Below the pieces are notes generated by a model. That model did no database searches. It saw nothing but the letters and a program-made list of their open reading frames with translations, and was not told the DNA's origin. Source: Planctobacterium marinum (GTDB taxonomy: Bacteria; Pseudomonadota; Gammaproteobacteria; Enterobacterales; Alteromonadaceae). Taken from it: 64,000 nucleotides of DNA. The stretch spans positions 7,829 through 71,828 of the forward strand of contig NZ_JAJEWQ010000011.1 in the NCBI RefSeq assembly GCF_020687805.1. The letters run 5' to 3'. The first letter of the stretch is position 1, and the number at the start of each line of letters is the position of its first letter. Below are positions 23,399 through 31,873 of the stretch, piece after piece. Position numbers and translations under genes: made by a program.

Positions 23399-24142
23399 TC
23401 AATAACCAATAACATGACCAAAATGTTTGATGATGTGTTGTTTCCAGGCTGGCCAGTCGTGCATGGATTCGGCTCCCCAGATATCACACACCACATTGAG
23501 ACCTTTGTGGCGCATAATTTCGCTTAACTGCACGGTTTCTTCCAGACAACCGCCTTCGTATGCGCCCTGGCCGCAGGTTAAGATAAACTCACATTGCGAT
23601 TGTACCTGCTGTAATACCTCACCGTGCATGTTGGACAGGTAGGCGATAGGGTTGTTGAAGTAGATATCGTCGTTGCTAAAGCCATGTGTTAAACCCGTTA
23701 TCTCATAGCGACCACTCATGGCAAAACAGGTGTTAAAGATATGCGGATATTTTAAGGTGTGGTTTACCGCGTAATACGCCCCGAGACTCACACCGGTGGT
23801 AACCAGGGGAAGTTTATCCATTCTGCAGTCATGATATATCCAGGGCACGATGTGGTTGATAATGTAATGTTCGTAGGCCTGATGGGCTTTGATGTAATCC
23901 GCCGGGTGGCTTTGTTTGCTATTCCATGTTTTTGCTACGTTACTTTCCGGACAATAGAGCTTTACTTTGCCGTCATTGATCAAGGGTGCCAGCAGGTTGA
24001 TCATTCCGGCATCTTCCCATTCATGTGCCATGCCGGATGAGGAGGGAAACACCAGTACGGGTTGCCCGTAGTGACCGTAACTCCACAGATAAAATTCTCG
24101 TCCCATAAAGTCATTTGGAAACCGATGAAAACTCTTATGCAT
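23399..24142 (-). CDS. Cytoplasmic alpha/beta-hydrolase, paralogue of the island esterase
   Basis: 247 residues from ATG 24142, which has GGAG 6 bp upstream; the longer frame adds only four residues. It shares YGHYGQPVLVFPSSSGMAHEWED, the nucleophile elbow TTGVSLGAYYA, a CGQGAYEGG loop and a final HDWPAWKQHI with the esterase at 5561-6301, so the two are clear paralogues. No signal peptide. Here it stands alone, divergent from the MAPEG gene, suggesting that it acts in trans with the ligase island or on a related substrate. Confidence 0.82.
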   Translation of the reverse strand: MHKSFHRFPNDFMGREFYLWSYGHYGQPVLVFPSSSGMAHEWEDAGMINLLAPLINDGKVKLYCPESNVAKTWNSKQSHPADYIKAHQAYEHYIINHIVPWIYHDCRMDKLPLVTTGVSLGAYYAVNHTLKYPHIFNTCFAMSGRYEITGLTHGFSNDDIYFNNPIAYLSNMHGEVLQQVQSQCEFILTCGQGAYEGGCLEETVQLSEIMRHKGLNVVCDIWGAESMHDWPAWKQHIIKHFGHVIGY

Positions 24143-24264
24143 GGGGCACTCCACAGAAGGTTATCAAATGTTAACTTACACTATGAATCACAAGTGAGGA
24201 TTGCGCCAATTTGCGATACACAATATTCTGTGGCCGGAAGTAAAAAATAAATAAGGATTAAATC

Positions 24265-24666
24265 ATGTTGTTCGCGATGTTTGCTATGGTGGTGTTGACG
24301 CTGCTGGTGGGACTGGTCACCCTGTCCAGTCGTATGAAAAGCGTTAAAGCCGGAGAAGTAAAAGCCAGATACTACAAGTTGATGCAAGGCCAGGAATTGC
24401 CCGAATATGTGGCTAAAACCGGGCGCAATTTTAACAATCAGTTTGAAGTGCCGGTATTGTTTTACGCCGCCGCGATTTTGCACATTGTGATGCAGGCTGA
24501 AAGTGGATTGGGTTTGATTTTAGCCTGGGTTTTTGTGGTGCTGCGCTATGTGCACGCCTTTATTCACATAACCTACAACCATATTTTGCATCGTATGCTG
24601 GTGTTTTTTGCTTCATTTTTTGTGGTGGTGGCCATGTGGGGCAATCTGCTAATGGTGGCGATGTAA
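24265..24666 (+). CDS. MAPEG family membrane protein
   Basis: 133 residues with four hydrophobic helices (about 1-22, 63-80, 85-103, 112-132). The pattern EYVAKTGRNFNNQFEVPVLFYAA followed by LRYVHAFIHITYNHILHR is typical of MAPEG proteins, a superfamily that includes microsomal glutathione transferases; enzymatic activity of this short bacterial member is not assured. AAGGA precedes the ATG. It is convergent with the amidohydrolase gene across a strong hairpin. Confidence 0.85.
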   Translation: MLFAMFAMVVLTLLVGLVTLSSRMKSVKAGEVKARYYKLMQGQELPEYVAKTGRNFNNQFEVPVLFYAAAILHIVMQAESGLGLILAWVFVVLRYVHAFIHITYNHILHRMLVFFASFFVVVAMWGNLLMVAM

Positions 24667-24672
24667 AGAAGT

Positions 24673-24696
24673 GCGCTCTGCTGAGCTGCAGAGCGC
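24673..24696. terminator. bidirectional hairpin terminator
   Basis: GCGCTCTGC (24673-24681) and GCAGAGCGC (24688-24696) form a perfect 9-bp stem with a 6-nt loop between two convergent genes. Confidence 0.75.
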
Positions 24697-24708
24697 TAAA
24701 ATGATGGC

Positions 24709-26007
24709 TTAGGGAATTTGTTGTTTGAATACTTTGCCGTCTTTCATCACAAAAATCACCTTGCCCATAGCGTTGATGTCCCGAAGTGGGTCACCGGATA
24801 CGGCAATGATATCCGCCAGCTTTCCGGCTTCGATGGAGCCCAATTGTTCGCTGACGTTCAGTAGTGCTGCACCGTGCCAGGTGGCACTGCGAATGGCATC
24901 CAGTGGTGGCATTCCGGCCTCAACCATATAGACAAATTCCTGCCAGTTGTCGCCATGGGCAGAAACACCGGAATCTGTACCGTAAGCGATTTTTACGCCA
25001 GCCCGAAACGCGTTACCGAAGGTATTTTGAATCAGCGGACCAATTGCTGCCGCTTTAGGGCGTACTACATCCGGAAAGAAACCATCGATTTGGGCTTTTT
25101 CTTCTACCCATTTGCCGGCTAATACCGTGGGTACATAGTAGGTTCCGTATTGCTTCATCAACTCCATGGTAGTGTCATCCATGTAGGTGCCGTGTTCGAT
25201 AGACGATACGCCAGCCCGGATAGCCCGCTCCATGCCCTCTTTTCCGTGTGCATGTACCGCGACAGTCATACCATAGTCTTTGGCTGTGGCAACGATAGCC
25301 TGCAACTCGTCGTCCATGAACTGCGGGTTTTGACCGTTTTTCGCCAGGCTTAACACACCGCCGGTAGCGGTGATTTTTATCAGATCGGCGCCGTCTTTAT
25401 AACGTTGCCTGACGGCTTTTCTGGCGTCAGCAATGCCGTTTATCACACCTTCTCTTGGACCCGGATCGCCCATGATGTCTTGATTACTGCCGTTACTGGG
25501 ATCAGCATGTCCCCCAGTTGTTGCAATGCTTTTAGCCGCTGTATAAATTCTCGGACCGACAATATCACCAGCATTGATGGCGCGTTTCAGGGCTACCGAT
25601 TCGTTGTAGCGATCGCCTAAATTACGCACGGTGGTGAACCCGGACATCAGTGTCAGTTCCGCGTACTTAACACTTTTAAGTGCGAAGTCTGCTTCGTTTT
25701 TGGTAAAGCGTTCAATGTAAGCGCCAGGACCCTGTTGAGAAGAGATATGCACATGCATATCCATCAAGCCAGGCATAACGGTGGCGTCTTTCAGGTCAAT
25801 GAGGGTGTCGTCGAAATCCGGTGTCGAATAACCGCTTTCTACGGCGACAATTTTATTGTTATCCACGATAATCGTGGAACGAAACAGGATCTCATCGGAA
25901 TTGGCCGGAATGATCTTCCCGGCGTGTATATAGGTGGATGCCATCACATCTGTGTTGCAAAGCAAGATAACACTGCTGATAAGCGTGCTTAGTATTCGAC
26001 TTTTCAA
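24709..26007 (-). CDS. Exported metal-dependent amidohydrolase (Xaa-Pro dipeptidase-like subgroup)
   Basis: 432 residues. A TTG at 26007, eight bases after GGAGG, is chosen over the TTG at 26022 because the latter overlaps the ribosome-binding site. A signal peptide ([19 protein letters not shown]) follows. Amidohydrolase motifs: [10 protein letters not shown] (HxH metal site), a lysine in [10 protein letters not shown] that may be carbamylated, VAVHAHG, SIEHGT and the Asp in YGTDSGV. Relatives cleave proline-containing dipeptides or act on small amides; the exact substrate is unknown. Probably periplasmic. Confidence 0.85.
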   Translation of the reverse strand: MKSRILSTLISSVILLCNTDVMASTYIHAGKIIPANSDEILFRSTIIVDNNKIVAVESGYSTPDFDDTLIDLKDATVMPGLMDMHVHISSQQGPGAYIERFTKNEADFALKSVKYAELTLMSGFTTVRNLGDRYNESVALKRAINAGDIVGPRIYTAAKSIATTGGHADPSNGSNQDIMGDPGPREGVINGIADARKAVRQRYKDGADLIKITATGGVLSLAKNGQNPQFMDDELQAIVATAKDYGMTVAVHAHGKEGMERAIRAGVSSIEHGTYMDDTTMELMKQYGTYYVPTVLAGKWVEEKAQIDGFFPDVVRPKAAAIGPLIQNTFGNAFRAGVKIAYGTDSGVSAHGDNWQEFVYMVEAGMPPLDAIRSATWHGAALLNVSEQLGSIEAGKLADIIAVSGDPLRDINAMGKVIFVMKDGKVFKQQIP

Positions 26008-26032
26008 AACCCGAACCTCCAATTTAGTGCGG

Positions 26033-26524
26033 TTAGCGTATATAAATCGTTTTCTTTTTTAGTTTGGCAATCTGCCACATCAGTAGTAGCAAGAATAATA
26101 TAAAAATGACTAAAAAGGTTTGATGTAACAAGGGATCTTCTAAATTTTCTACTAATGGCTCATCGACAGGGAAGCGCATCAGCACTTCTGTGGCGGCCGG
26201 TAGAAGATGGAACAATAAAGTACTACTCATTAAGGTCAACTGTACATACGGGGTGATGGTGCCAAACACCTTAAACAAAGAGAGTACAATCGCGCCCAGC
26301 AGCGCTACTAACGTTAAAACAGCCAGTATATGAGCAGGGTTGAGTCCACCATGATTAAAAATAAACAGCGAAGTGCCGGCAGTGATCGCGGTAAACAGCG
26401 CGTAGAGTTTCCCCATCGGATGATTGAGCAAAATCCGCTGGTGCTTTGCAATGAGTACCATGGCCAGAATAAGTGCCAATAAGCCAAATAAGGTATGAAC
26501 TACACCTGGTAAAGATAACGACAC
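26033..26524 (-). CDS. Multi-helix membrane protein, unknown function
   Basis: 163 residues starting at a GTG with GGAG 5 bp upstream. About five hydrophobic segments are visible (roughly 8-25, 38-56, 65-86, 95-112, 136-156), ending in a basic [10 protein letters not shown] tail. No recognised catalytic motif; it loosely resembles small heme- or quinone-associated membrane proteins, but I do not assign a family. It lies just upstream of the amidohydrolase gene on the same strand (25-bp gap) and is probably co-transcribed with it. Confidence 0.65.
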   Translation of the reverse strand: MSLSLPGVVHTLFGLLALILAMVLIAKHQRILLNHPMGKLYALFTAITAGTSLFIFNHGGLNPAHILAVLTLVALLGAIVLSLFKVFGTITPYVQLTLMSSTLLFHLLPAATEVLMRFPVDEPLVENLEDPLLHQTFLVIFILFLLLLMWQIAKLKKKTIYIR

Positions 26525-26618
26525 TTACGCTCCGGGGGGTGATTGGGGTTGTCTGAGCAGCACGTTGAGCAACACAGAAATTTGCGCAACGTTAGCAACT
26601 AGCCGTCAATAAAGCAAA

Positions 26619-28304
26619 TTAGCACGATATTGAACGCCGCTGAAACTGTGCAATTGCATCCCCTGGATGGTGTTCCAGGTAGGTTTCCAGGGCGCTAAAA
26701 AGTTGCTGATTCGGGCTTAAAAATAGTTGTTTCAGTATGTGGTCAATGTCTTCAAACTGATTAATTTCAGCCTCGGAAAAGGCATCCCTGTAACCCAACA
26801 ACTGGTAAACAAACTGCTTGTTTGTGGTTTCATCTGTACTGCCATAATCCAGTTGAGCTGCGAGCCGAAACAAAAATTCTGTGCCGGCCTGTTGGCGGGT
26901 ATTTTCGGTCACTAAAATATGTGTGCCCAGTTGTTTATTGAGTTGTTCCAGTTGCTCAGCAATGTCTACGGCTGCGCCTATTATGGTGAATGAGCGGTTG
27001 GTTTTGGTGCCGATATTACCGACAATAATTTCGCCGCTGGCAACACCAATGCGAATGTCAATATCGGGTAAACCTTTGCGAATACCCACTAAGTTTGGCA
27101 GAGCAAGGCGCAAATGGTGTAGTTGTTCTACCTGTTTAAGTGCCCCGCGACATGCCAGTCTGGCGCAGCTTTGGCTTTCCGTAAACGGGGGGCTCCAAAA
27201 AGCCACAATGGCATCACCGATGTATTTGTCCACCACGCCGTCAATCTGCAATATGGCCTGACCGGCGAGATTGTAATATTCATTGATTACAGCCACTAAC
27301 GATTCCGGTGACAGGGTCTCACTGAGTTTGCTGAATTGTGCAATATCTGAGAAAAGTACACTGGCATGGTGTCTCGCACCTTTTACCTCTTCGGGATGTT
27401 CGGTGAGCAGTTTAACAACCCTGGGGTCCAGGTATTCCTGCATGGAGGCCCTCAGCGTTTCTTTCGTCTCCACCTGTTGCATTAAATGATTGAATGAGGT
27501 GGTCAGTTCGCCGATTTCATCATTACTGATCACGGGTATTTGGTGGCGGTAATTTTCTCTTAGTAATTCATCTGAACCCCGGATCAGGGCTTTGAGGGGA
27601 GCTGTCACCCGTCTGGATGCATAGGCTGCGACAATAATGCCAACCAGCAGCGCCGCTACTGAAATACTGATATTGAAGGTCAGCAGGTTGTCGTCCTGTC
27701 GCTGAATTTTTTGAATACCGGCCTGGGTGATCCCGAATAAATTGTGCTGCAGTCTGGCGATGCGCTGATTAAACAGGGTTTCATGGCGTTGCAACTGTTC
27801 AGTCATTAATTGACTTCTGAGGTTATCGCGCGATTGCACCGCGTTGATTATCTCCTGATACAGGGTTTGCATTTGCCATTGATCTTCAGCCAACATGCGC
27901 AAATCCGGAGTGACGCGCGCCAGCGCAATCGTATCTTGCAATATGCGCGTAGCATAGGCGGCTTGCTCGGCCAGAGACTGAGTCTCATGAATTTGCTTCA
28001 TGATTTGTTCCTGTCGTACAAGCAATGCCTGCTGTTCTGTCGCCAGGGCACCCTGCGGCGTTGGTATGGTCTGATTCAGCCTCAGTAACCGCTCAAACAG
28101 AATTTCCTGTTCTAACGTGTGGATATAGATTTGTGTTATGTGTTTATTGATGGGCGAAATCAACTGTGCAATATCCCTGACTTCCTCCTTGACTGTGGTC
28201 ATACGCATATAGTTACCAATGGCAACGACTAACACAAAACTCAACATCAACAGGCTGATCGCGTAAATCTTAAGGCTTAGTGGCAGATAGAGTCTGGATT
28301 TCAT
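26619..28304 (-). CDS. Membrane class III nucleotide cyclase homologue, metal-binding (C1-like) subunit
   Basis: 561 residues from ATG 28304, whose ATGA overlaps the stop of the upstream cyclase gene. Two membrane helices (about 12-31 and 209-228) enclose a helical periplasmic domain, followed by HAMP (about 229-282) and a cyclase domain (about 312-480). Both metal aspartates are present (Asp320 in LFSDIAQF, Asp364 in DKYIGDAIVAFW), with Lys360. However, the usual transition-state Asn and Arg are replaced by Asp447 and Gln451 in IIGAAVDIAEQLEQL. On its own it should be inactive or poor; it complements the neighbouring protein. Product (cAMP or cGMP) not predictable. Confidence 0.85.
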   Translation of the reverse strand: MKSRLYLPLSLKIYAISLLMLSFVLVVAIGNYMRMTTVKEEVRDIAQLISPINKHITQIYIHTLEQEILFERLLRLNQTIPTPQGALATEQQALLVRQEQIMKQIHETQSLAEQAAYATRILQDTIALARVTPDLRMLAEDQWQMQTLYQEIINAVQSRDNLRSQLMTEQLQRHETLFNQRIARLQHNLFGITQAGIQKIQRQDDNLLTFNISISVAALLVGIIVAAYASRRVTAPLKALIRGSDELLRENYRHQIPVISNDEIGELTTSFNHLMQQVETKETLRASMQEYLDPRVVKLLTEHPEEVKGARHHASVLFSDIAQFSKLSETLSPESLVAVINEYYNLAGQAILQIDGVVDKYIGDAIVAFWSPPFTESQSCARLACRGALKQVEQLHHLRLALPNLVGIRKGLPDIDIRIGVASGEIIVGNIGTKTNRSFTIIGAAVDIAEQLEQLNKQLGTHILVTENTRQQAGTEFLFRLAAQLDYGSTDETTNKQFVYQLLGYRDAFSEAEINQFEDIDHILKQLFLSPNQQLFSALETYLEHHPGDAIAQFQRRSISC

Positions 28305-30034
28305 TTTTGCGCTATCTCCCAATAGAAGGTATCGGCAGGGGGTTCCAGGCCGTTTTGCCACTGCTGGCAGAGCGCAAGGTATTTTTTCGCGGCAATATCC
28401 TCAGGCTGAGAAGTCAGATATTCCTGAAACAGCGATGTGGCCTCGGGGAGTTGCCGTGATTCGAATAAGCGCAGGCCTTCAACATAACTGTCCAGTTGCG
28501 CCAGTGAGTGGGGAGAGTAGTCTTTTCGATAGCCCATCAGATGAAAGACTTTGATGGGGTCATCTTTACCTGGCACTTTAACCCAGCCTAATGGTCGTAT
28601 GATGAACGCCTCATCCAGAGAGCCGACAACATCCTCACTGAGCACCAGATTTACTTTGAAAAATCGCGCAACCCCCTTGAGTCGGCTGGCGGCATTGACT
28701 TCGTCGCCGATTACCGTGAATGAGCGCGCTCCAGAGGGCCCCATGTTAGCAACAACCAGTTCACCGCTGGCTAAGCCTGCGCGAAACTGCATGGCATTAT
28801 CAGTAACGTTGTTTGGGTACTGCTTTTGCACAATCTGAGTGAACTGTGCAACCCCTGTTAACTGAGACAATAGCATATGACAGGCGAGGTTGTTTTGGGT
28901 GTGCTGCTCGGAAAAGGGATGAGTCCAGAAGCTTAAAATCTCCGTCAACGAAAAATTGAGAATGCCGCGGAACTCACGACTGATACCCAATTGGATGTCC
29001 AGGTATTGATTGAGCAACCTGATAAATTGTTCCGCTGAGAGGTTATTGGCAAGTGCATCAACGCCTTCCAGATTAGATAAAATCACGGTAACACACTGAC
29101 GCTCGCCGGCAACGTTGTAATCAAGGGTGCGTTGCTCTAATTGCTCAATCAATTGCGGATCCAGATACAAGCCAAACACGTCTTTAAGGTGCTCTGCACG
29201 GCGCAGGGTATCGAGCGCCAGGTTAAACCTTTGAGTCAGCACGGCCACCTCATCGTGACTTCTTGCCTGTACCTGGGACAGCTGTTCCTGCGCCAGTAAA
29301 TGGTTTATTTGTTGATTGAGTTCAGTGACCGGCCTGCTTAACTTTTTCGACAGAATAGCGGCATACACCATCCCGGTAATAAGGGTGATAAGGGTTAACA
29401 GGGTATTTTGAAGCAGTACCGATTCCTGATGTAGTTGTGCTCGTTGTGAAGTGGTTATGGCATAATTTTGCAATTGACTGAGCGCATCTTCGGCGATCCG
29501 GTTCAGGGCGTTCTCTTCCTGACTCAGTGTCTGCCCGGGTAGGTGTTTTTCGCTGCTGGCGGTATTTTGCGCGTCTTCCTGTAACAACGCCCTGGTATGC
29601 GCATAGTATCGTTGGTTTGCGCTTCTGATTTGTTCTACTGCGCGAAGAATCGCACTGTCGGGTGCCGTGTGCAGGGAGGCCGGTACCCGGTTGTCTGCCA
29701 GTGTCAGTTGCTTAACAGCTTCTGCTAATAGCCTGTCTGCCTGATTATATTGTTGATGCCACAGCGCCTTTTCTGCGTCGACTAAGTGGGATTGCCGGAC
29801 GGGTTGCTGTTGCCAACTCAAAATGCGTTCGACGTGAATTTCCTGTTCCAACATGGCAATCGTGGCATCGTCAATCAGCTGCACCACGGGAATGATGTAC
29901 CGGGCCAGGTAATTGATTTCAGCATTAACACTGCGGATCTTGTGGTGGGTATTGGCAGCGATAAGCAGCAACAGTAACAATACACTGGCGGCTATAGCGA
30001 ACACTTTTTGGGTGATACCCGGGGTATATTTCAT
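28301..30034 (-). CDS. Membrane class III nucleotide cyclase homologue lacking metal residues (C2-like) subunit
   Basis: 577 residues with the same layout as its downstream neighbour: helices at about 10-28 and 210-228, periplasmic helical domain, HAMP (about 229-282), cyclase domain (about 313-480). Here the metal positions are Asn321 (VILSNLEG) and Thr364 (NFSLTEILSFW), and the purine-site Lys is Asn360. By contrast Thr440, Asp444, Asn447 and Arg451 in SFTVIGDEVNAASRL are intact. This matches the C2 half of mammalian adenylyl cyclases. The stop overlaps the start of the partner gene, so equimolar coupled synthesis is expected. DUF1285 and DUF3014 genes lie upstream. Confidence 0.85.
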   Translation of the reverse strand: MKYTPGITQKVFAIAASVLLLLLLIAANTHHKIRSVNAEINYLARYIIPVVQLIDDATIAMLEQEIHVERILSWQQQPVRQSHLVDAEKALWHQQYNQADRLLAEAVKQLTLADNRVPASLHTAPDSAILRAVEQIRSANQRYYAHTRALLQEDAQNTASSEKHLPGQTLSQEENALNRIAEDALSQLQNYAITTSQRAQLHQESVLLQNTLLTLITLITGMVYAAILSKKLSRPVTELNQQINHLLAQEQLSQVQARSHDEVAVLTQRFNLALDTLRRAEHLKDVFGLYLDPQLIEQLEQRTLDYNVAGERQCVTVILSNLEGVDALANNLSAEQFIRLLNQYLDIQLGISREFRGILNFSLTEILSFWTHPFSEQHTQNNLACHMLLSQLTGVAQFTQIVQKQYPNNVTDNAMQFRAGLASGELVVANMGPSGARSFTVIGDEVNAASRLKGVARFFKVNLVLSEDVVGSLDEAFIIRPLGWVKVPGKDDPIKVFHLMGYRKDYSPHSLAQLDSYVEGLRLFESRQLPEATSLFQEYLTSQPEDIAAKKYLALCQQWQNGLEPPADTFYWEIAQK

Positions 30035-30129
30035 GGCGAGGTTGTAACTTTAGTCCAGGGCCTGAAAGGGCATGCTAGCGGGTTTTTCGGACACTGACAA
30101 ACACTCAATCGCTGGGCGCGAAATAAGGA

Positions 30130-30675
30130 TTAAAGATAACCTAATTGTGCGGCGTAATCGCCACTGTTGACCTGTAATACCTGTTTTCCGGTTACCGGAC
30201 AACGGGTTTGCTGTGCTTCACTGTGATCGGTAAGTTGGTAAAGTACATTCTGATGCAGCCTTGCCCAAAGTTTACGTCTGATTAAAACATAGGGTAACCA
30301 GGTTTCATGTGCCGGGTGATATCTGAGTTCGACAGGGTTTTGCGGGCTCGCTACGACTTCGTCATCAAGGGAGGTGGTGAGTACCAGATAACCGTCTTCG
30401 TTGCGCCACTGGGTAATAATAAAAGGAACATCCTCAACCTGAATGCCCACTTTTTCAACTGGGGTAACCAGGAAGTAATCCTGTTCTTCGCGTTTCAGCA
30501 CTCCGGAAAACAGCTTTACCAGCGCTTTGCGGCCAATGGGTGTACCCATATAAAACCATTGGCCATCTTGTTTTATTTGCAGATCTATATCGCCGCAAAA
30601 ATCTGGGTCCCACTGCTCAACCGGGGGTAATTTACCCTTGCCTGAAAGGCTTTTTTGCAGTGAGGCCAGGTCCAT
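30130..30675 (-). CDS. DUF1285 domain protein
   Basis: 181-residue cytoplasmic protein with the DUF1285 signature (PPVEQWDPDFCGDIDLQIKQDGQWFYMGTPIGRKALVKLFS near the N-terminus, then EDYFLVTPVEKVGIQVEDVPF). The function of the family is unknown. It is 12 bp downstream of the DUF3014 gene, and the two are often neighbours in Alteromonadales and Vibrionales genomes. It is followed after 95 bp by the cyclase pair on the same strand, which may belong to the same operon. Confidence 0.85.
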   Translation of the reverse strand: MDLASLQKSLSGKGKLPPVEQWDPDFCGDIDLQIKQDGQWFYMGTPIGRKALVKLFSGVLKREEQDYFLVTPVEKVGIQVEDVPFIITQWRNEDGYLVLTTSLDDEVVASPQNPVELRYHPAHETWLPYVLIRRKLWARLHQNVLYQLTDHSEAQQTRCPVTGKQVLQVNSGDYAAQLGYL

Positions 30676-30687
30676 CGCAGGCTGGTC

Positions 30688-31533
30688 CTACTGATCTAGC
30701 AGTGCTTTGATTTCCCTAAGCTTGGCTTTGATCACACGCATATTTTCCGGACCCGTGCGCAATAATTGTTTTTGTGGAGCGGTTAGATCTTCCACCTGAT
30801 CAATGCGATATTTATACATTACACTGTCGGTGTATACTTCTACCGGAACCGGGATTTCCGGCGTATCCAGCAGATGGTCTATGGCATCCATCAGGCGATA
30901 ATCAAAATTCTCATCGGGGTTGCCAATTTCCGCAAAGATCTCGGAAATGGTGGGTTTGTAGACCTCATACAGATCCAGTAAATCTTCCGCTTCAATACTA
31001 TCCAGCGCATTGACATAAGCGCTGTAGCGTTGATAACTGGAGGAGTCTATCCATTCTTTTCCGGCCTGACGGTAAACCCGGAAGCTATTTTCTGGCGCCC
31101 GCAACAGGTGGTGTCTGGCGGCCAGTTGCTCATTGGCCAGGTTTTCAGTAAATACCACAAAGCGGCGTAACAGATCTTCATCTACCAGGAATCTGGCCAG
31201 CGTCGGCATTTCTGCCAGACTCACAATGGCCGTTTTTACGGCGGCATCACTGATATCGATGGGCTCAGGCTCGGGTTCGGGCGTTGGTTCAGGCATGGGC
31301 ACCGGCTCTGGCAATACCTCTTCCGGCTCTGGCTCAGGTTCGGGCAGGGTAACGGGCTCTGGATCCGGTTCAGTAACAATGGGCACTTCCACCGGTTGTG
31401 GTTGTTCCGACTGCTCAGCGTCGCCAGAGAATAGCAGATAAATAACGACCAACAGTATCACAACGCCAGCAGCGAGGGCGAAATAGAAGGCCGGGGACTT
31501 CGCTGTATTTGGGGTATTTTCGTTATCTGTCAT
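30688..31533 (-). CDS. DUF3014 domain membrane-anchored protein
   Basis: 281 residues: short cytoplasmic N-terminus, one membrane helix (about 16-34), a long Pro/Glu-rich spacer (about 40-92, repeated PEPEP units) and a globular periplasmic domain matching DUF3014 (about 95-280, LAEMPTLARFLVDEDLLRRFVVFTENLANE). The spacer probably spans part of the periplasm. Function unknown; the gene is first in a likely operon with DUF1285 and perhaps the cyclases. Confidence 0.85.
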   Translation of the reverse strand: MTDNENTPNTAKSPAFYFALAAGVVILLVVIYLLFSGDAEQSEQPQPVEVPIVTEPDPEPVTLPEPEPEPEEVLPEPVPMPEPTPEPEPEPIDISDAAVKTAIVSLAEMPTLARFLVDEDLLRRFVVFTENLANEQLAARHHLLRAPENSFRVYRQAGKEWIDSSSYQRYSAYVNALDSIEAEDLLDLYEVYKPTISEIFAEIGNPDENFDYRLMDAIDHLLDTPEIPVPVEVYTDSVMYKYRIDQVEDLTAPQKQLLRTGPENMRVIKAKLREIKALLDQ

Positions 31534-31873
31534 AACCGTACCGGATTCCTGTAAAATTAACTTTAAAAGTAATGCAAGCCTGCTTAATTTGCACGTAAAA
31601 ACTCATAATTTCTTGTGCTGATCTTTGGTGCAAAAGCCCTTTTTTCAAGCTAAATCATGACATTAGTTCAATTAATTTAAACTGAATTTGAGATTGTTGA
31701 ACTTTGGTGCATGAAATTTGTGCCGGGCAGACCCGTTTTAAGTGCAAAACAGCACATGGGCCCGAATCGACGTGACAAAGAACAACAGGCACTGCAATGT
31801 ACCACAGTTATTGCAATGCCTGATAAATATCGCGGTGGATTAATGTTTCTGAGCAGATGTCAGTATGACAAAA
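31534..31873. other. 340-bp intergenic region with one long inverted repeat
   Basis: No gene is supported. It should hold the promoter of the DUF3014 operon. AGGCACTGCAAT (31787-31798) and ATTGCAATGCCT (31810-31821) form an 11/12-bp inverted repeat about 50 bp beyond the decarboxylase stop and may be its terminator, although the T run on that side is weak. Confidence 0.5.
31787..31821 (-). terminator. probable terminator of the PLP decarboxylase gene
   Basis: A 12-bp inverted repeat with one mismatch and an 11-nt loop lies downstream of the decarboxylase stop; the sequence after it on the minus strand is T-rich (GTTGTTCTTT). Confidence 0.45.

Noticed and set aside
31133-31441. Gly/Ser-repeat plus-strand ORF
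   Set aside because: It is the antisense shadow of the Pro/Glu-rich spacer of the DUF3014 protein.
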